Both the position numbers and the translations under genes were made by a program. Below, in pieces: positions 17,974 to 26,091 of a stretch of 64,000 nucleotides of DNA (its first letter is position 1; the number at the start of each line of letters is the position of its first letter). Under the pieces are notes generated by a model. It saw only the letters and a program-made list of their open reading frames with translations. It did not search any database and was not told the DNA's origin. Origin of the DNA: Methanomassiliicoccaceae archaeon UBA370 (GTDB taxonomy: Archaea; Thermoplasmatota; Thermoplasmata; Methanomassiliicoccales; Methanomethylophilaceae); NCBI GenBank assembly GCA_002505345.1, contig DAUY01000002.1:1-64000 (forward strand), read 5' to 3'.

Positions 17974-19014
17974 GTGACCCAACTGATTGTTATGAGGCGC
18001 TATCCGGACACGGAGACCAAGGGCACAGGCATAGGGGCCTACTCGGATATGCTGGATTCCATGCTGGACGAGAACGGCGTGGACCACGAGAACGTATACT
18101 TCAAACTGTCCACCGACGAGGGGTACCTCAAATGCCTGAGGCTCGGCTTCATCCGTCCGCCCCTGCTCCTCAGAAAGACGGACTGTCAGATCTATCATGC
18201 CACCGACGAGCTCTGTTGCATGCCTTTCCCGCGCATCAAGGGGAAGAAGGTCGTGACATTCCACCACGTTTCGAAGAACAGGGAGGGCCGTTCCCCGCTG
18301 CTCCTCGCCGTATGGAAGATCGCCGCGAAGCGCGCGGTGAAGCACTCGGACGCGATAATCGCGGTATCCAGGCAGACCAGGGACGAGATCGTCGGAAAAC
18401 TTGGTGCCGACCCGCAGAAGGTCTACGTCCTGGAACATGCGATCGACCCGGTCTTCAGAGACCTGGGGGGGCCGAGGGGGAAGATCATCGGCTTCGTGGG
18501 CACGCTGATAGAGAGGAAGAACGTCCATGGGGGGATCAGGGCGTTCAAACTGTTCACCGAGATGCCCGGTACGGACGGGTACAGGTTCGTCATATGCGGC
18601 GACGGCCCCCTGAAAAACGATCTCGTATCTCTGTCTGAATCCCTGGGCATCGCCGACAGGGTGGAATTCACTTCCGGCCTTGGCAAAGAGGAGCTTCTCG
18701 GCCTCTACAACGAAATGGTCGTCTTCGCAAATTCCTCGATGCACGAGGGGCTAGGGCTGACGGCGTTGGAGGCCCAGGCCTGCGGCGCACCGGTGGTCTT
18801 CTTCAAAGAAGCCGAGATACCGGCGGAGGCGACGGAGTATTTCGTCCCTTCGGAAGACGAAGAGGAATTCGCCCTGAATATATACAGACTGGCGATGGAC
18901 GGAGAATACAGGAGATCGGTCACCGAGGGCGCCTCCTTCGGGCTTAGCCCGGAGGAGTACGTCCGGGAGTTGTTCAGGATATACTCAGAGGTGCTGGGAA
19001 AGACTTTTCCATGA
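17974..19014 (+). CDS. GT4 (GT-B) glycosyltransferase
   Basis: 346-residue GT-B enzyme. The C-terminal domain has GFVGTLIERKN, the donor-binding HEGLGLTALEAQACG (EX7E motif) and FVICGDGPLK. The start is GTG at 17974 with GAGGTG about 11 nt upstream. It is a close paralogue of the TAG-interrupted gene at 21550-22605: both share SGIGAYSD/SGIGYYAD, IVTFHHV-type and ERKN motifs, and they align without gaps around the TAG. It probably adds a hexose, such as mannose, on the cytoplasmic face; specificity is not readable. Confidence 0.87.
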   Translation: MTQLIVMRRYPDTETKGTGIGAYSDMLDSMLDENGVDHENVYFKLSTDEGYLKCLRLGFIRPPLLLRKTDCQIYHATDELCCMPFPRIKGKKVVTFHHVSKNREGRSPLLLAVWKIAAKRAVKHSDAIIAVSRQTRDEIVGKLGADPQKVYVLEHAIDPVFRDLGGPRGKIIGFVGTLIERKNVHGGIRAFKLFTEMPGTDGYRFVICGDGPLKNDLVSLSESLGIADRVEFTSGLGKEELLGLYNEMVVFANSSMHEGLGLTALEAQACGAPVVFFKEAEIPAEATEYFVPSEDEEEFALNIYRLAMDGEYRRSVTEGASFGLSPEEYVRELFRIYSEVLGKTFP

Positions 19015-19026
19015 GGGGACGTCCCC
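19015..19026. repeat. Perfect 12-bp palindrome after the GT4 stop
   Basis: GGGGACGTCCCC begins one base after the TGA of the GT4 gene. It is a perfect 12-nt inverted repeat with no spacer and no following T-run, so it does not look like an ordinary intrinsic terminator. It could be an operator or a methylation target, or chance in a GC-rich stretch. Confidence 0.3.
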
Positions 19027-19109
19027 GGAGCGGGGTGCAGGCCGCACAAGGCAATCGCACGACATAAATAACCGTAAATTACTAAATACCCGTAAAGGGT
19101 GGGCTCGAC

Positions 19110-20453
19110 GTGAAATTCTTTCATCTATCCGGCATCCGAGGCGAAAATTCCTTAGTAAGCAGGATAGGAAGGAATCTGCTGTACATCTTCATCATAGGCA
19201 TTGTCCTAAGGGTGGTGCTGGGGCCGCTGACCTTCAGCTTCGACCTGTCCTTCTTCGTCGGTACGGGAGCGGGATTCGAGAGCGGCCGGACCCTCTACGA
19301 GGCCGGGAATTTCTACTACCCTCCGGTGTACGGGTACTTCCTCTCGGCGCTGACGTACCTGTGGAATTTCCTCCCCCTCCAGTCGGGCTACATGTCGGAG
19401 CTTCTGGTGAATTCCACAGCGGTATCCGATTTTTCACAGGTCTATATCTCATCCATGGCCCTGGCATTCGTTTACAAAATACCTCTTACCGTGATCGATC
19501 TAGCATGTTCCTGGCTCATCTACGTCATGGTCAAGGAGAAGACCGGGGACCGGAGGAAGGCGGAGATAGGCTTCGCGCTGTTCTTCCTGTCGCCGTTGGT
19601 CCTGTGGTCTTCGTCGGTCGCATGCATGTTCGATTCGTTGTCCGCGTTCTTCATGATCTTCTCCATATATTCGCTGACAAAGAACCAATATCTTCTCTCC
19701 GGGGCAATGCTGTCCCTGGCGTTCTTCACGAAGCTCTTCCCGATCGTCATAGGCTTCGCGGTCATTTGCTACATAATATCCGGAAGCGAAGGCAGGTGGA
19801 AGGAGGTCTTCAAGAAGACCGCGATGTACGCCGCCGGTTTCGTCATAGCCGCGGCCATAGTCCTGTTGCCTCTGGTCCTGAACGGCGAGCTCTCCTCCTC
19901 TTTCGGCTTCTTCGGCGACCGCACCGAAGGCACATCTTCCGGAGGAGGGGGCCTGCTGGACTTTTTCGCCAACCCCACGCCGGACAAGTTCATCTACGCT
20001 TTCCCGATAATGTTCCTCCTCATCGCGATCTTTTCGATGCTGGCGTTCATGCGCGAGGGCGACGACGACAAGAAGCTCGTCATGGCCTCGGTGATCTCGG
20101 TGTGCACGTTATTCATCTGGCCGCCGATACCCACCTACCCGGTCATCGCGATCGCCCTGATCGCTCTTGCGGTCACCTACTGCGGGAGGAGGGAATGGCT
20201 GGTCCCGTGGCTGCTTTTCTCCATACTCATGGTGGTGCACCATATCCTGAACTTCGGCGGCAGGATACTTTACACGCTTGCCAACGAGACGTCCTTACTG
20301 GATCTGGGGAGCACGGTAGCTAAGTACTTCCAATTCCTGCCCCTGTCGTGGGACCTGATGTACTATACGCTGCTGGCTCTGTTCATTCCCGGGATAGCAT
20401 GCATCATAGCGGCCTTATACTCGCTTAAACACGGAGGGGAGGCGGAGACTTGA
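19110..20453 (+). CDS. Polytopic membrane glycosyltransferase, GT-C/GT87-like
   Basis: 447-residue protein with about 11-12 hydrophobic segments. After TM1 comes an outside loop with FSFDLSFFVGTGAGFESG, then FYYPPVYGYFLSAL; an early acidic residue and a Y-P-P pattern are seen in lipid-phosphate-sugar-dependent mannosyltransferases. I infer that it transfers a sugar from a dolichol- or polyprenyl-phosphate donor outside the membrane. GTG start at 19110 follows GGGTGG. A TATA-like cataaataacc lies at about 19064. The next gene starts inside its stop codon. Paralogous to 33044-34435. Confidence 0.75.
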   Translation: MKFFHLSGIRGENSLVSRIGRNLLYIFIIGIVLRVVLGPLTFSFDLSFFVGTGAGFESGRTLYEAGNFYYPPVYGYFLSALTYLWNFLPLQSGYMSELLVNSTAVSDFSQVYISSMALAFVYKIPLTVIDLACSWLIYVMVKEKTGDRRKAEIGFALFFLSPLVLWSSSVACMFDSLSAFFMIFSIYSLTKNQYLLSGAMLSLAFFTKLFPIVIGFAVICYIISGSEGRWKEVFKKTAMYAAGFVIAAAIVLLPLVLNGELSSSFGFFGDRTEGTSSGGGGLLDFFANPTPDKFIYAFPIMFLLIAIFSMLAFMREGDDDKKLVMASVISVCTLFIWPPIPTYPVIAIALIALAVTYCGRREWLVPWLLFSILMVVHHILNFGGRILYTLANETSLLDLGSTVAKYFQFLPLSWDLMYYTLLALFIPGIACIIAALYSLKHGGEAET

Positions 20454-21460
20454 AGACTGGAACGCTGTACGTCCTGGCGATAGCCGTGGTTGCTTTCATG
20501 GTTGCGGGGCAGTTCCTGGCCTACGGGGCTAATCCGTACCATACCTCGTCCGATTCATGGAGCGTCGAAGGAGGGATAGGATACGAGGTAAGCTCGAACA
20601 CTTCCTCGAATTACGACGCCCTGCTGATCGACACGGGGATCTCCGTTCCGGACGGTCTGATGATCTATAACGACCCAGGCTACGTCTCGCATTACGACGA
20701 GTCGTACATGAGCGAAAAAACAGAGCTTCTCTGCTCCGAGCTGTCGCTGCGGAACGTGGAATACATTATCGTGGATGCAGAACAGATACGGGCGGAACTG
20801 GAGGAGGATATCTCCAACGGCTCGGCCGACACGAGACTGATCATCCAGGTGGGTGTGCTTCCCGACACGATATACGACGGAGGGCCGGACAGCCTGATAC
20901 TGGAATGGCTGGAGATCGGCGGGATACTTTACTGGACCGGCTACACGCTGGGATGCGGCATATCCTCCGTCTCGGGAGTGTACGAGAGGGAAAGCGGCTA
21001 CGCCACCGATTTCCTCGGGATCCCCGACGTGGACGTCAGATCGGACCCGTACATCTCGTCGCTTTACGCGACGGAAAAGGCGGCGGACTACGGAATAGGC
21101 GAAGAGCTATCGGTGATGTACAACGATTCGACATTCGGCATTAACACGCAGAACCTGACGGATTTCATCTCGATAGGGTTCACATCCTCCGGCTATGACT
21201 CCCTTGTACTGGCCAAGTACCACGGGGGGGACGGCATGATCGTGATATTCGGAGGCAAGCCCGCCATCAACACGATACCGACGATCGCGCAGGTCATAGC
21301 CTCCAAGCTGACATACTGCTCCGAAATAGCCGAGCACGATTCCGGCAAGCTTTTCCATTCCGTCAGGGGTGGTACGATGGAGACGGACGCCTCGAAGACC
21401 TATTCGCTTTACATCTACGTCGGGACTCCCCAGATATATGCCAGGACGTTCGACTGCTGA
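20450..21460 (+). CDS. Membrane-anchored extracytoplasmic protein paired with GT-C
   Basis: 336-residue protein with one N-terminal hydrophobic segment (VLAIAVVAFMVAGQFLAYG) and an otherwise soluble, acidic, Tyr/Ser/Gly-rich body expected outside the cell. There is no recognised family. It has a clear paralogue at 34432-35361: compare LPDTIYDGGPDSLILEWLEI with FPEEIYSGNASDPLFADWLD, both followed by an IYW/LYW stretch. TTG start at 20450 overlaps the GT-C stop (TTGA) and follows a GGAGGGGAGG tract. The fixed pairing with a GT-C gene suggests a partner or substrate-presenting subunit. Function unknown. Confidence 0.7.
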   Translation: MKTGTLYVLAIAVVAFMVAGQFLAYGANPYHTSSDSWSVEGGIGYEVSSNTSSNYDALLIDTGISVPDGLMIYNDPGYVSHYDESYMSEKTELLCSELSLRNVEYIIVDAEQIRAELEEDISNGSADTRLIIQVGVLPDTIYDGGPDSLILEWLEIGGILYWTGYTLGCGISSVSGVYERESGYATDFLGIPDVDVRSDPYISSLYATEKAADYGIGEELSVMYNDSTFGINTQNLTDFISIGFTSSGYDSLVLAKYHGGDGMIVIFGGKPAINTIPTIAQVIASKLTYCSEIAEHDSGKLFHSVRGGTMETDASKTYSLYIYVGTPQIYARTFDC

Positions 21461-21549
21461 GCGGGACGGCATATTTATTTCTGTCGGCGCATTACATAAT
21501 TTGAAATAATGTCAAGTTTCTGGCAAGCAGGTAAGGAGATGTCAACGCG

Positions 21550-22605
21550 ATGAAGGTGCAGGTTATCAGGTCTCTGAAGGAAGACACGAACAACAAGTCC
21601 GGCATCGGCTACTATGCGGACTTCCTAGAGACCCAGCTCACGGAGATGGGATTCGAGGTCGAGTCCATCGATTTCGAACTGAACCTCGACCACGGCATTA
21701 AGCATATGCTCTTCGACAACATCCTTGGCCCCATCTTGATGGCGATCAGGGGGAGGAAGGACACGGACATCGTGCATGCGACGGCCGAGCACTGCGCTAT
21801 ATTCTTTCCCTTCACAAAGGCGAGGCGAATCGTCACATTCCATCATGTGATGAAGAAAAACGAGTCGAACACCAGGTCCTGGGGGTTCATTTGGCGCATT
21901 TCCGTCATAATAGCAAAAATGTTCGCGGACGAATTCATAGCCATCTCTCCTCTGACCAAGGAGGATATGATAAGAACGCTACGCATCCCCGCGGAGAAGA
22001 TAACGGTCGCAATGCACCCCCCGAAATCCGAGATGTTCAGGGAGGATGTTCCAAAGGAGGATATCGTCACGTTCGTCGGTTCCTTCACGGAGAGGAAGAA
22101 CCCCTGCGCCGCGCTGTCGGTGCTCAAGGAGATGCTGTAGAGGCCGGAGTTCCGCGGATACAGGCTGGTGATGTGCGGCAACGGGCCGCGCAGAGAGGAG
22201 GCCGAGAGGATGATATCGGAAATGGGCCTGAGCGGGGATGTGGACATGATCCGCAACCTATCGGTCGGCGAGCTCCGAAAACTGTATGGGAGAAGTAGGT
22301 TCCTTCTGAACACCTCGGGTTTCGAGGGCCTCGGAATAACCACGTTGGAGGCTCAGATGTGCGGGACCCCGGTACTATATTTCGAAAGCGCCGTGATGCC
22401 GTCCGAGGTGATGGTGGCGGCGATACCCTGCCGCGACGAGATTGACATGGTCGACAAGGCATCGGAGCTCCTCGCCGACGGAGAACGTATGGCCAAGGTC
22501 ATAGAATTCGGCATAGAGTACTCGACGCGGTTCGGAAAGGACTACAGCGAGAAACTCAAAAAGATCTACTTAAAAAATGTTGGTCGGGCGTATAAAACGC
22601 CTTAA
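21550..22605 (+). CDS. GT4 glycosyltransferase with in-frame amber (TAG) codon
   Basis: A full-length GT-B gene of 351 codons interrupted once by TAG at 22138-22140 (codon 197). Before it are the acceptor domain (KSGIGYYAD, IVTFHHVMKKN, AISPLTKEDM) and the start of the donor domain (TFVGSFTERKN). After it, in the same frame, come YRLVMCGNGP and the donor motif FEGLGITTLEAQMCG, ending at TAA 22605. The paralogue at 17974-19014 aligns gap-free here, with Glu opposite the TAG. Both halves look intact. Either TAG is read as pyrrolysine, or this is a recent GAG-to-TAG nonsense mutation giving a 196-residue product. ATG at 21550 has AAGGAG upstream. Confidence 0.75.
22138..22140 (+). other. In-frame TAG codon, candidate pyrrolysine site
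   Basis: The codon sequence reads ATG CTG TAG AGG CCG GAG, with the same frame continuing 154 codons beyond. It lies between the first beta-strand/helix of the donor domain and the VMCGNG strand, probably on the surface rather than in the active site. No other gene in the window uses TAG as its stop. Confidence 0.6.
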
Positions 22606-22611
22606 TCGGTT

Positions 22612-22881
22612 TCAGAGATTGGTCATCGAGACGCACTCGACGTTCTCAACGTTCGCGATAGAACGGAGGCCCTCTTCGATCTTGGACCCGACGCTTTCGT
22701 CGGAATCGTCGATGAGGAATCCTACGGACACCTTCATGAGTCCGAAGGCTACCGGCTTGATCGAACACTCTGTGATCGACACTCCGCCGGGCAGTATTCC
22801 CGATATCGCGTCGGCGATAGCGTCCATGTCTACCTCGGTCCCAGTCGGGAAAAGGTCATATCCGGCTACGATCTGAGGCAT
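22612..22881 (-). CDS. Translation elongation factor aEF-1-beta
   Basis: 89-residue archaeal EF-1-beta, the nucleotide exchange factor for aEF-1A. Typical features are the short length, the N-terminal KVMP-like start (MPQIVAGYDLFPTGTEVDMD), IKPVAFGLMKVSV, and the C-terminal half matching the catalytic domain of eukaryotic EF-1-beta (GSKIEEGLRSIANVENVEC). ATG at 22881 is preceded by GAGGTG with 5 nt spacing; the upstream GTG at 22887 lies inside that SD and is unlikely. It follows the zinc-ribbon gene in a two-gene unit and converges with the TAG-interrupted GT gene. Confidence 0.92.
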   Translation of the reverse strand: MPQIVAGYDLFPTGTEVDMDAIADAISGILPGGVSITECSIKPVAFGLMKVSVGFLIDDSDESVGSKIEEGLRSIANVENVECVSMTNL

Positions 22882-22890
22882 CTTCACACC

Positions 22891-23055
22891 TCACGGTCCG
22901 ACGAATCCGCATTTCTTGCACTCGTAGTGTACACCCTGGTCGCGGCACTGGTCGCACCTGCCGATCTCCTGTTCCCCGCACTTGGGGCACTTAAAGAACG
23001 TGTTGCCCTTTCCAGTGAGCCTGACGCCGCATGAAGAGCATATCTTGTCTGCCAT
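22891..23055 (-). CDS. Small zinc-ribbon protein (archaeal RNA-binding type, HVO_2753-like)
   Basis: 54-residue protein with four CxxC knuckles: CSSC, CPKC, CDQC and CKKC. It is the conserved archaeal zinc-ribbon family encoded next to EF-1-beta in many archaea, with a predicted translation or RNA-binding role. It starts at ATG 23055, with a TTTAAATAT box centred about 27 nt upstream, which fits a leaderless transcript. The aEF-1-beta SD overlaps the end of this gene. Confidence 0.88.
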   Translation of the reverse strand: MADKICSSCGVRLTGKGNTFFKCPKCGEQEIGRCDQCRDQGVHYECKKCGFVGP

Positions 23056-23138
23056 GCGCTTGCGATACTTTTCTTCATATTTAAACAGAGCACTATAGGC
23101 ACGGAAAATCGTATCAACGTTGCAGTATATCGCGTCTC
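23056..23138. promoter_or_regulatory. Divergent promoter for zinc-ribbon/aEF-1-beta and DUF89 genes
   Basis: 83 nt between outward-facing genes. On the minus strand a TTTAAATAT element at 23078-23086 is about 27 nt from the zinc-ribbon ATG. The plus-strand gene may use the AT-rich tract around 23076-23097. Confidence 0.5.
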
Positions 23139-24008
23139 ATGGACATAAGGCCCGAATGCGTACCCTGCCTGCTGAACAGAGTGCTGTTCCAGGCACGGCT
23201 TGCCGGCAACGGCAGCGAGTTCAGAGCGCTGTCGGCCGCGCTGTCGGCGTACGCCGAAGAATTCGCCGAAGGCCGTAACTCCGCCGAGGTGGCAACCGGG
23301 ATACATCGGAAGGCATATGCGGCAATGGGTGTGAAGGACCCGTACACAGAGCTCAAGGTCCGGGCCGACGAGGTGGCCGGCAGCCTTCTGGAGAAGGCGG
23401 CAGAGTTCGTGGACAGATCGGAAGACCCGCTCAGGGCGGCGCTGACGGTATCGTTGGCCGGAAACATCATGGATTTCGGACAGTCGAGCTCTTTGGATGA
23501 CCCTGACAAGTTCGCAGAGTTGTTCGAAGGGCTACTGGCACAGGGCATAGGTTCCGACGATACGGATCTTCTGAGGGAGACGCTTGCACGTCCCGGCGAG
23601 ATACTGTTCATATTCGACAACTGCGGAGAGAGCCAGCTTGATAAAATATTGATCAGGGAGCTCAAGAAGACCGGAAAAAAGGTCATCGGTGTCGTTAGAG
23701 GCGTGCCCATACTGAACGACGTGACGATGGAGGATGCCATACGTATCGGACTTGACGCAGAACTCGATGGGATCATCGGGACCGGAGCCTTCGCAATAGG
23801 CATACCATTGGATGTGCCAGATGAGATATGCGATGCGATATCCAATTCTTGTTTGGTCTTAGCCAAAGGCATGGCCAACTACGAGTCCCTTGGGGACAGG
23901 GACATCGGTGTGCCTGTCGCTTTTGTCCTCAGGGCGAAATGCGTGCCTGTGGCCGATTCTCTCCACGTGAAAACAGGCACGAACGTGGTGCGCCTTTCCT
24001 TGGTGTAA
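23139..24008 (+). CDS. DUF89/ARMT1-like damage-control phosphatase
   Basis: 289-residue protein of the DUF89 family, metal-dependent phosphatases proposed to remove damaged or excess sugar phosphates. The N-terminus has the archaeal-type Cys motif ECVPCLLNRVLFQ. The metal-binding signature is IFDNCGESQLDKILIRELK (Asp-Asn with a downstream Glu), followed by GVVRGVPILNDVT. Length fits the small archaeal subgroup. It stands just upstream of the heptose genes on the same strand with a 35 nt gap, so a house-cleaning role toward heptose phosphates is possible but unproven. Confidence 0.82.
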   Translation: MDIRPECVPCLLNRVLFQARLAGNGSEFRALSAALSAYAEEFAEGRNSAEVATGIHRKAYAAMGVKDPYTELKVRADEVAGSLLEKAAEFVDRSEDPLRAALTVSLAGNIMDFGQSSSLDDPDKFAELFEGLLAQGIGSDDTDLLRETLARPGEILFIFDNCGESQLDKILIRELKKTGKKVIGVVRGVPILNDVTMEDAIRIGLDAELDGIIGTGAFAIGIPLDVPDEICDAISNSCLVLAKGMANYESLGDRDIGVPVAFVLRAKCVPVADSLHVKTGTNVVRLSLV

Positions 24009-24043
24009 ATTAATATAACCTACTGCGTTCGGGAAGTAGTGAA

Positions 24044-25084
24044 ATGACCAAGAAAATAGACCAGGCAGTCATAATGGTCGGAGGCAAAGGCACAAGGCTC
24101 AGACCGTTGACCGAGACCTGCCCCAAGCCCGCGTTGCCGGTGCTCGACAAGCCCTGCCTGATGTATCTCGTTGAATCCATTGCGGCGGCAGGCATAAAAA
24201 AAGTCATTCTCGCCTGCGGATACAGGTCACAGCAGCTGGTCGAGGCGATCGGCGACGGATCTGACCTTGGCATTGAAATAACATATTCGTTCGAAGACGA
24301 ACCCCTTGGTACCGCCGGCGCCATAAAGAAAGTCGAAGATCTGCTGGGAGATACGTTCGTGGCGGCCAACGGTGATGTTTTCGCCGATATCGACGTAAAA
24401 GACGAGATAAGGGAACACTTTTCATCGGGTGCGACCGTCACGATGTCGCTGACACCGGTGGACAATCCTTGCGAGTTCGGGATAGCCAGAGTTGGACAGG
24501 ACGGCAGGATATCCGAGTTCAAGGAGAAGCCGAAGCCCGAAGAGGCCTTTTCCAATCTTATCAACGCGGGCGTATACGTCCTTGAAAAAAGGATCCTGGA
24601 AATGGTGGCCGAAAACACTCAGTACGATCTTTCCAAAGAGCTGATACCGAGGCTGATGGAGAGGGGCGAGAGGATACAGGGATACGGTCTGAAAGGTATG
24701 TGGCGCGACGTCGGCCGCCCTTCGGACCTGATAGGGGCGAACCTCGCCGCCGCCGAGAGGCTGTTCGGTAATGAAAATTGGGGAGAACACGATATTTACC
24801 GCACTGAGATAGACGGCCCGTTCTTCCTCGGTGAAGGATCGAGCATATACGACTCCCGTTCCGATTCATCGGTGATCCTGAAGGGATGCAGAGTGGCAGG
24901 GAGCAGATTAAAAGGGTCCTTGGTTATGCGTAACTGCACTGTCGAAGAGGCCGATATAAGAGACAGCATTCTGGGCAACGGTTGCGCGATATCTCCTGGA
25001 TCGGTGATCGAGAGGTCCGTGCTCGGCGACGGGACCGTCGTTGCGCCCGGGACCAGGATCGTAGACAACGAGGTGAAGAAATGA
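24044..25084 (+). CDS. hddC: Sugar-1-phosphate nucleotidyltransferase, probable HddC-type guanylyltransferase
   Basis: 346-residue enzyme. The N-terminal nucleotidyltransferase domain has the signature VGGKGTRLRPLTETCPKPALPVL, ANGDVF as the metal-binding strand, and NAGVYV. The last ~90 residues have the hexapeptide pattern of a left-handed beta helix. Family members activate glucose-1-P, mannose-1-P or heptose-1-P. The heptose assignment rests on the neighbours: the next genes encode a heptose-phosphate kinase-like GHMP protein and a GmhA-GmhB fusion. It ends in an ATGA overlap with the kinase gene. If the context misleads, a mannose-1-P guanylyltransferase is the main alternative. Confidence 0.7.
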   Translation: MTKKIDQAVIMVGGKGTRLRPLTETCPKPALPVLDKPCLMYLVESIAAAGIKKVILACGYRSQQLVEAIGDGSDLGIEITYSFEDEPLGTAGAIKKVEDLLGDTFVAANGDVFADIDVKDEIREHFSSGATVTMSLTPVDNPCEFGIARVGQDGRISEFKEKPKPEEAFSNLINAGVYVLEKRILEMVAENTQYDLSKELIPRLMERGERIQGYGLKGMWRDVGRPSDLIGANLAAAERLFGNENWGEHDIYRTEIDGPFFLGEGSSIYDSRSDSSVILKGCRVAGSRLKGSLVMRNCTVEEADIRDSILGNGCAISPGSVIERSVLGDGTVVAPGTRIVDNEVKK

Positions 25085-26091
25085 TGTACATACGCTCGAG
25101 GGCGCCCTTGAGACTCGGAATGGCGGGAGGCGGGACCGACGTGGACCCGTACGCCTCGCAGAAAGGGGGCGCTGTTTTCAATTCCACGATCTCGAAATAC
25201 GCTTACTGCACGATCACTCCAAACGACACGAACAAGATGTCCATCGAATCAGCCCACTACGGGAAATACGTGGCCCCCCTGGACGACGGGCCTCTCCCGC
25301 TGGACGGGAACATGGACCTGGTCAAGGCGGTGACCAACCACTTCGAGATAAGGGAGGGGTTCAAAATGCTCCTGCAGTCCGACGCCCCCCCGGGGTCCGG
25401 TCTGGGAGGATCTTCGACGGTCATCGTGGCCGCCATAGCCGCGGTCGCCGAATGGATCGGAGAGAAGATGACCGGCAACGAGATGGCTCGGCTGGCATAT
25501 GAACTGGAACGGGAGGACATCGGCCTCAAGGGAGGAAAGCAGGACCAGTACGCCGCGGTCTTCGGAGGCTTCAACCTCATGAAGTTCAGAGCCGACGGGG
25601 TAGATGTAAACAGGATAAAGATCAAGGAGCGCACCCTCAACGAGCTCCAGTGCAGGTCGGTGCTTTGCTACACGGGCAGCACGAGGGAGTCGGGCAACAT
25701 AATCGATTCGCAGGTGAAGTCTTTCATGAAGGGTGACAACGAATCCGCGCTCGACAGGAACAAGGAGATAGCCCTCGAAATGGCGGCCGCCCTGGAAAAG
25801 GATGACATAGACGAGACGGGCAGGCTGCTCGACATCGGATGGAAGAACAAGAAGCAGTACTCGGACAAGATTACCAACTCCAAGATAGATGAGCTCTACA
25901 ACGCGGCCCTGTCCGCCGGGGCGATCGGAGGCAAGGTATCGGGCGCGGGAGGCGGGGGCTTCATGTTCTTCGTATGCGACTACGACAGGAAGTTCGTCGT
26001 ATCGGAGCAGCTCATGAAGCACGGGGCCATCGTATCCGACTTTCTTTTCGAACCGAACGGCGTGTTGGCATGGAGGAACAGAGATGAATGA
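25081..26091 (+). CDS. hddA: GHMP kinase, probable D-glycero-alpha-D-manno-heptose-7-phosphate kinase
   Basis: 336-residue GHMP-superfamily kinase. The N-terminus IRSRAPLRLGMAGGGTDVDPY, the ATP loop PPGSGLGGSSTVIVA near residue 105, and the C-terminal GGKVSGAGGGGFMFF glycine motif match HddA-type kinases, which phosphorylate D-glycero-D-manno-heptose-7-phosphate at C1 to the alpha anomer. ATG at 25081 overlaps the upstream stop. The open frame extends further 5', but that sequence is out-of-frame hddC. The adjacent isomerase-phosphatase fusion supplies the step before and the step after. Confidence 0.83.
   Translation: MMYIRSRAPLRLGMAGGGTDVDPYASQKGGAVFNSTISKYAYCTITPNDTNKMSIESAHYGKYVAPLDDGPLPLDGNMDLVKAVTNHFEIREGFKMLLQSDAPPGSGLGGSSTVIVAAIAAVAEWIGEKMTGNEMARLAYELEREDIGLKGGKQDQYAAVFGGFNLMKFRADGVDVNRIKIKERTLNELQCRSVLCYTGSTRESGNIIDSQVKSFMKGDNESALDRNKEIALEMAAALEKDDIDETGRLLDIGWKNKKQYSDKITNSKIDELYNAALSAGAIGGKVSGAGGGGFMFFVCDYDRKFVVSEQLMKHGAIVSDFLFEPNGVLAWRNRDE

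Noticed and set aside
22168..22605. Separate gene starting at ATG 22168 for the second half of the TAG-interrupted GT4
   Set aside because: It would begin inside the donor-domain strand VMCGNG and lacks an SD. The same frame runs back through the TAG into the first half, so one interrupted gene explains it better.
24982..25081. Longer N-terminus for the GHMP kinase
   Set aside because: The added residues are Arg-rich out-of-frame hddC sequence; ATG at 25081 forms the ATGA overlap seen throughout this cluster.
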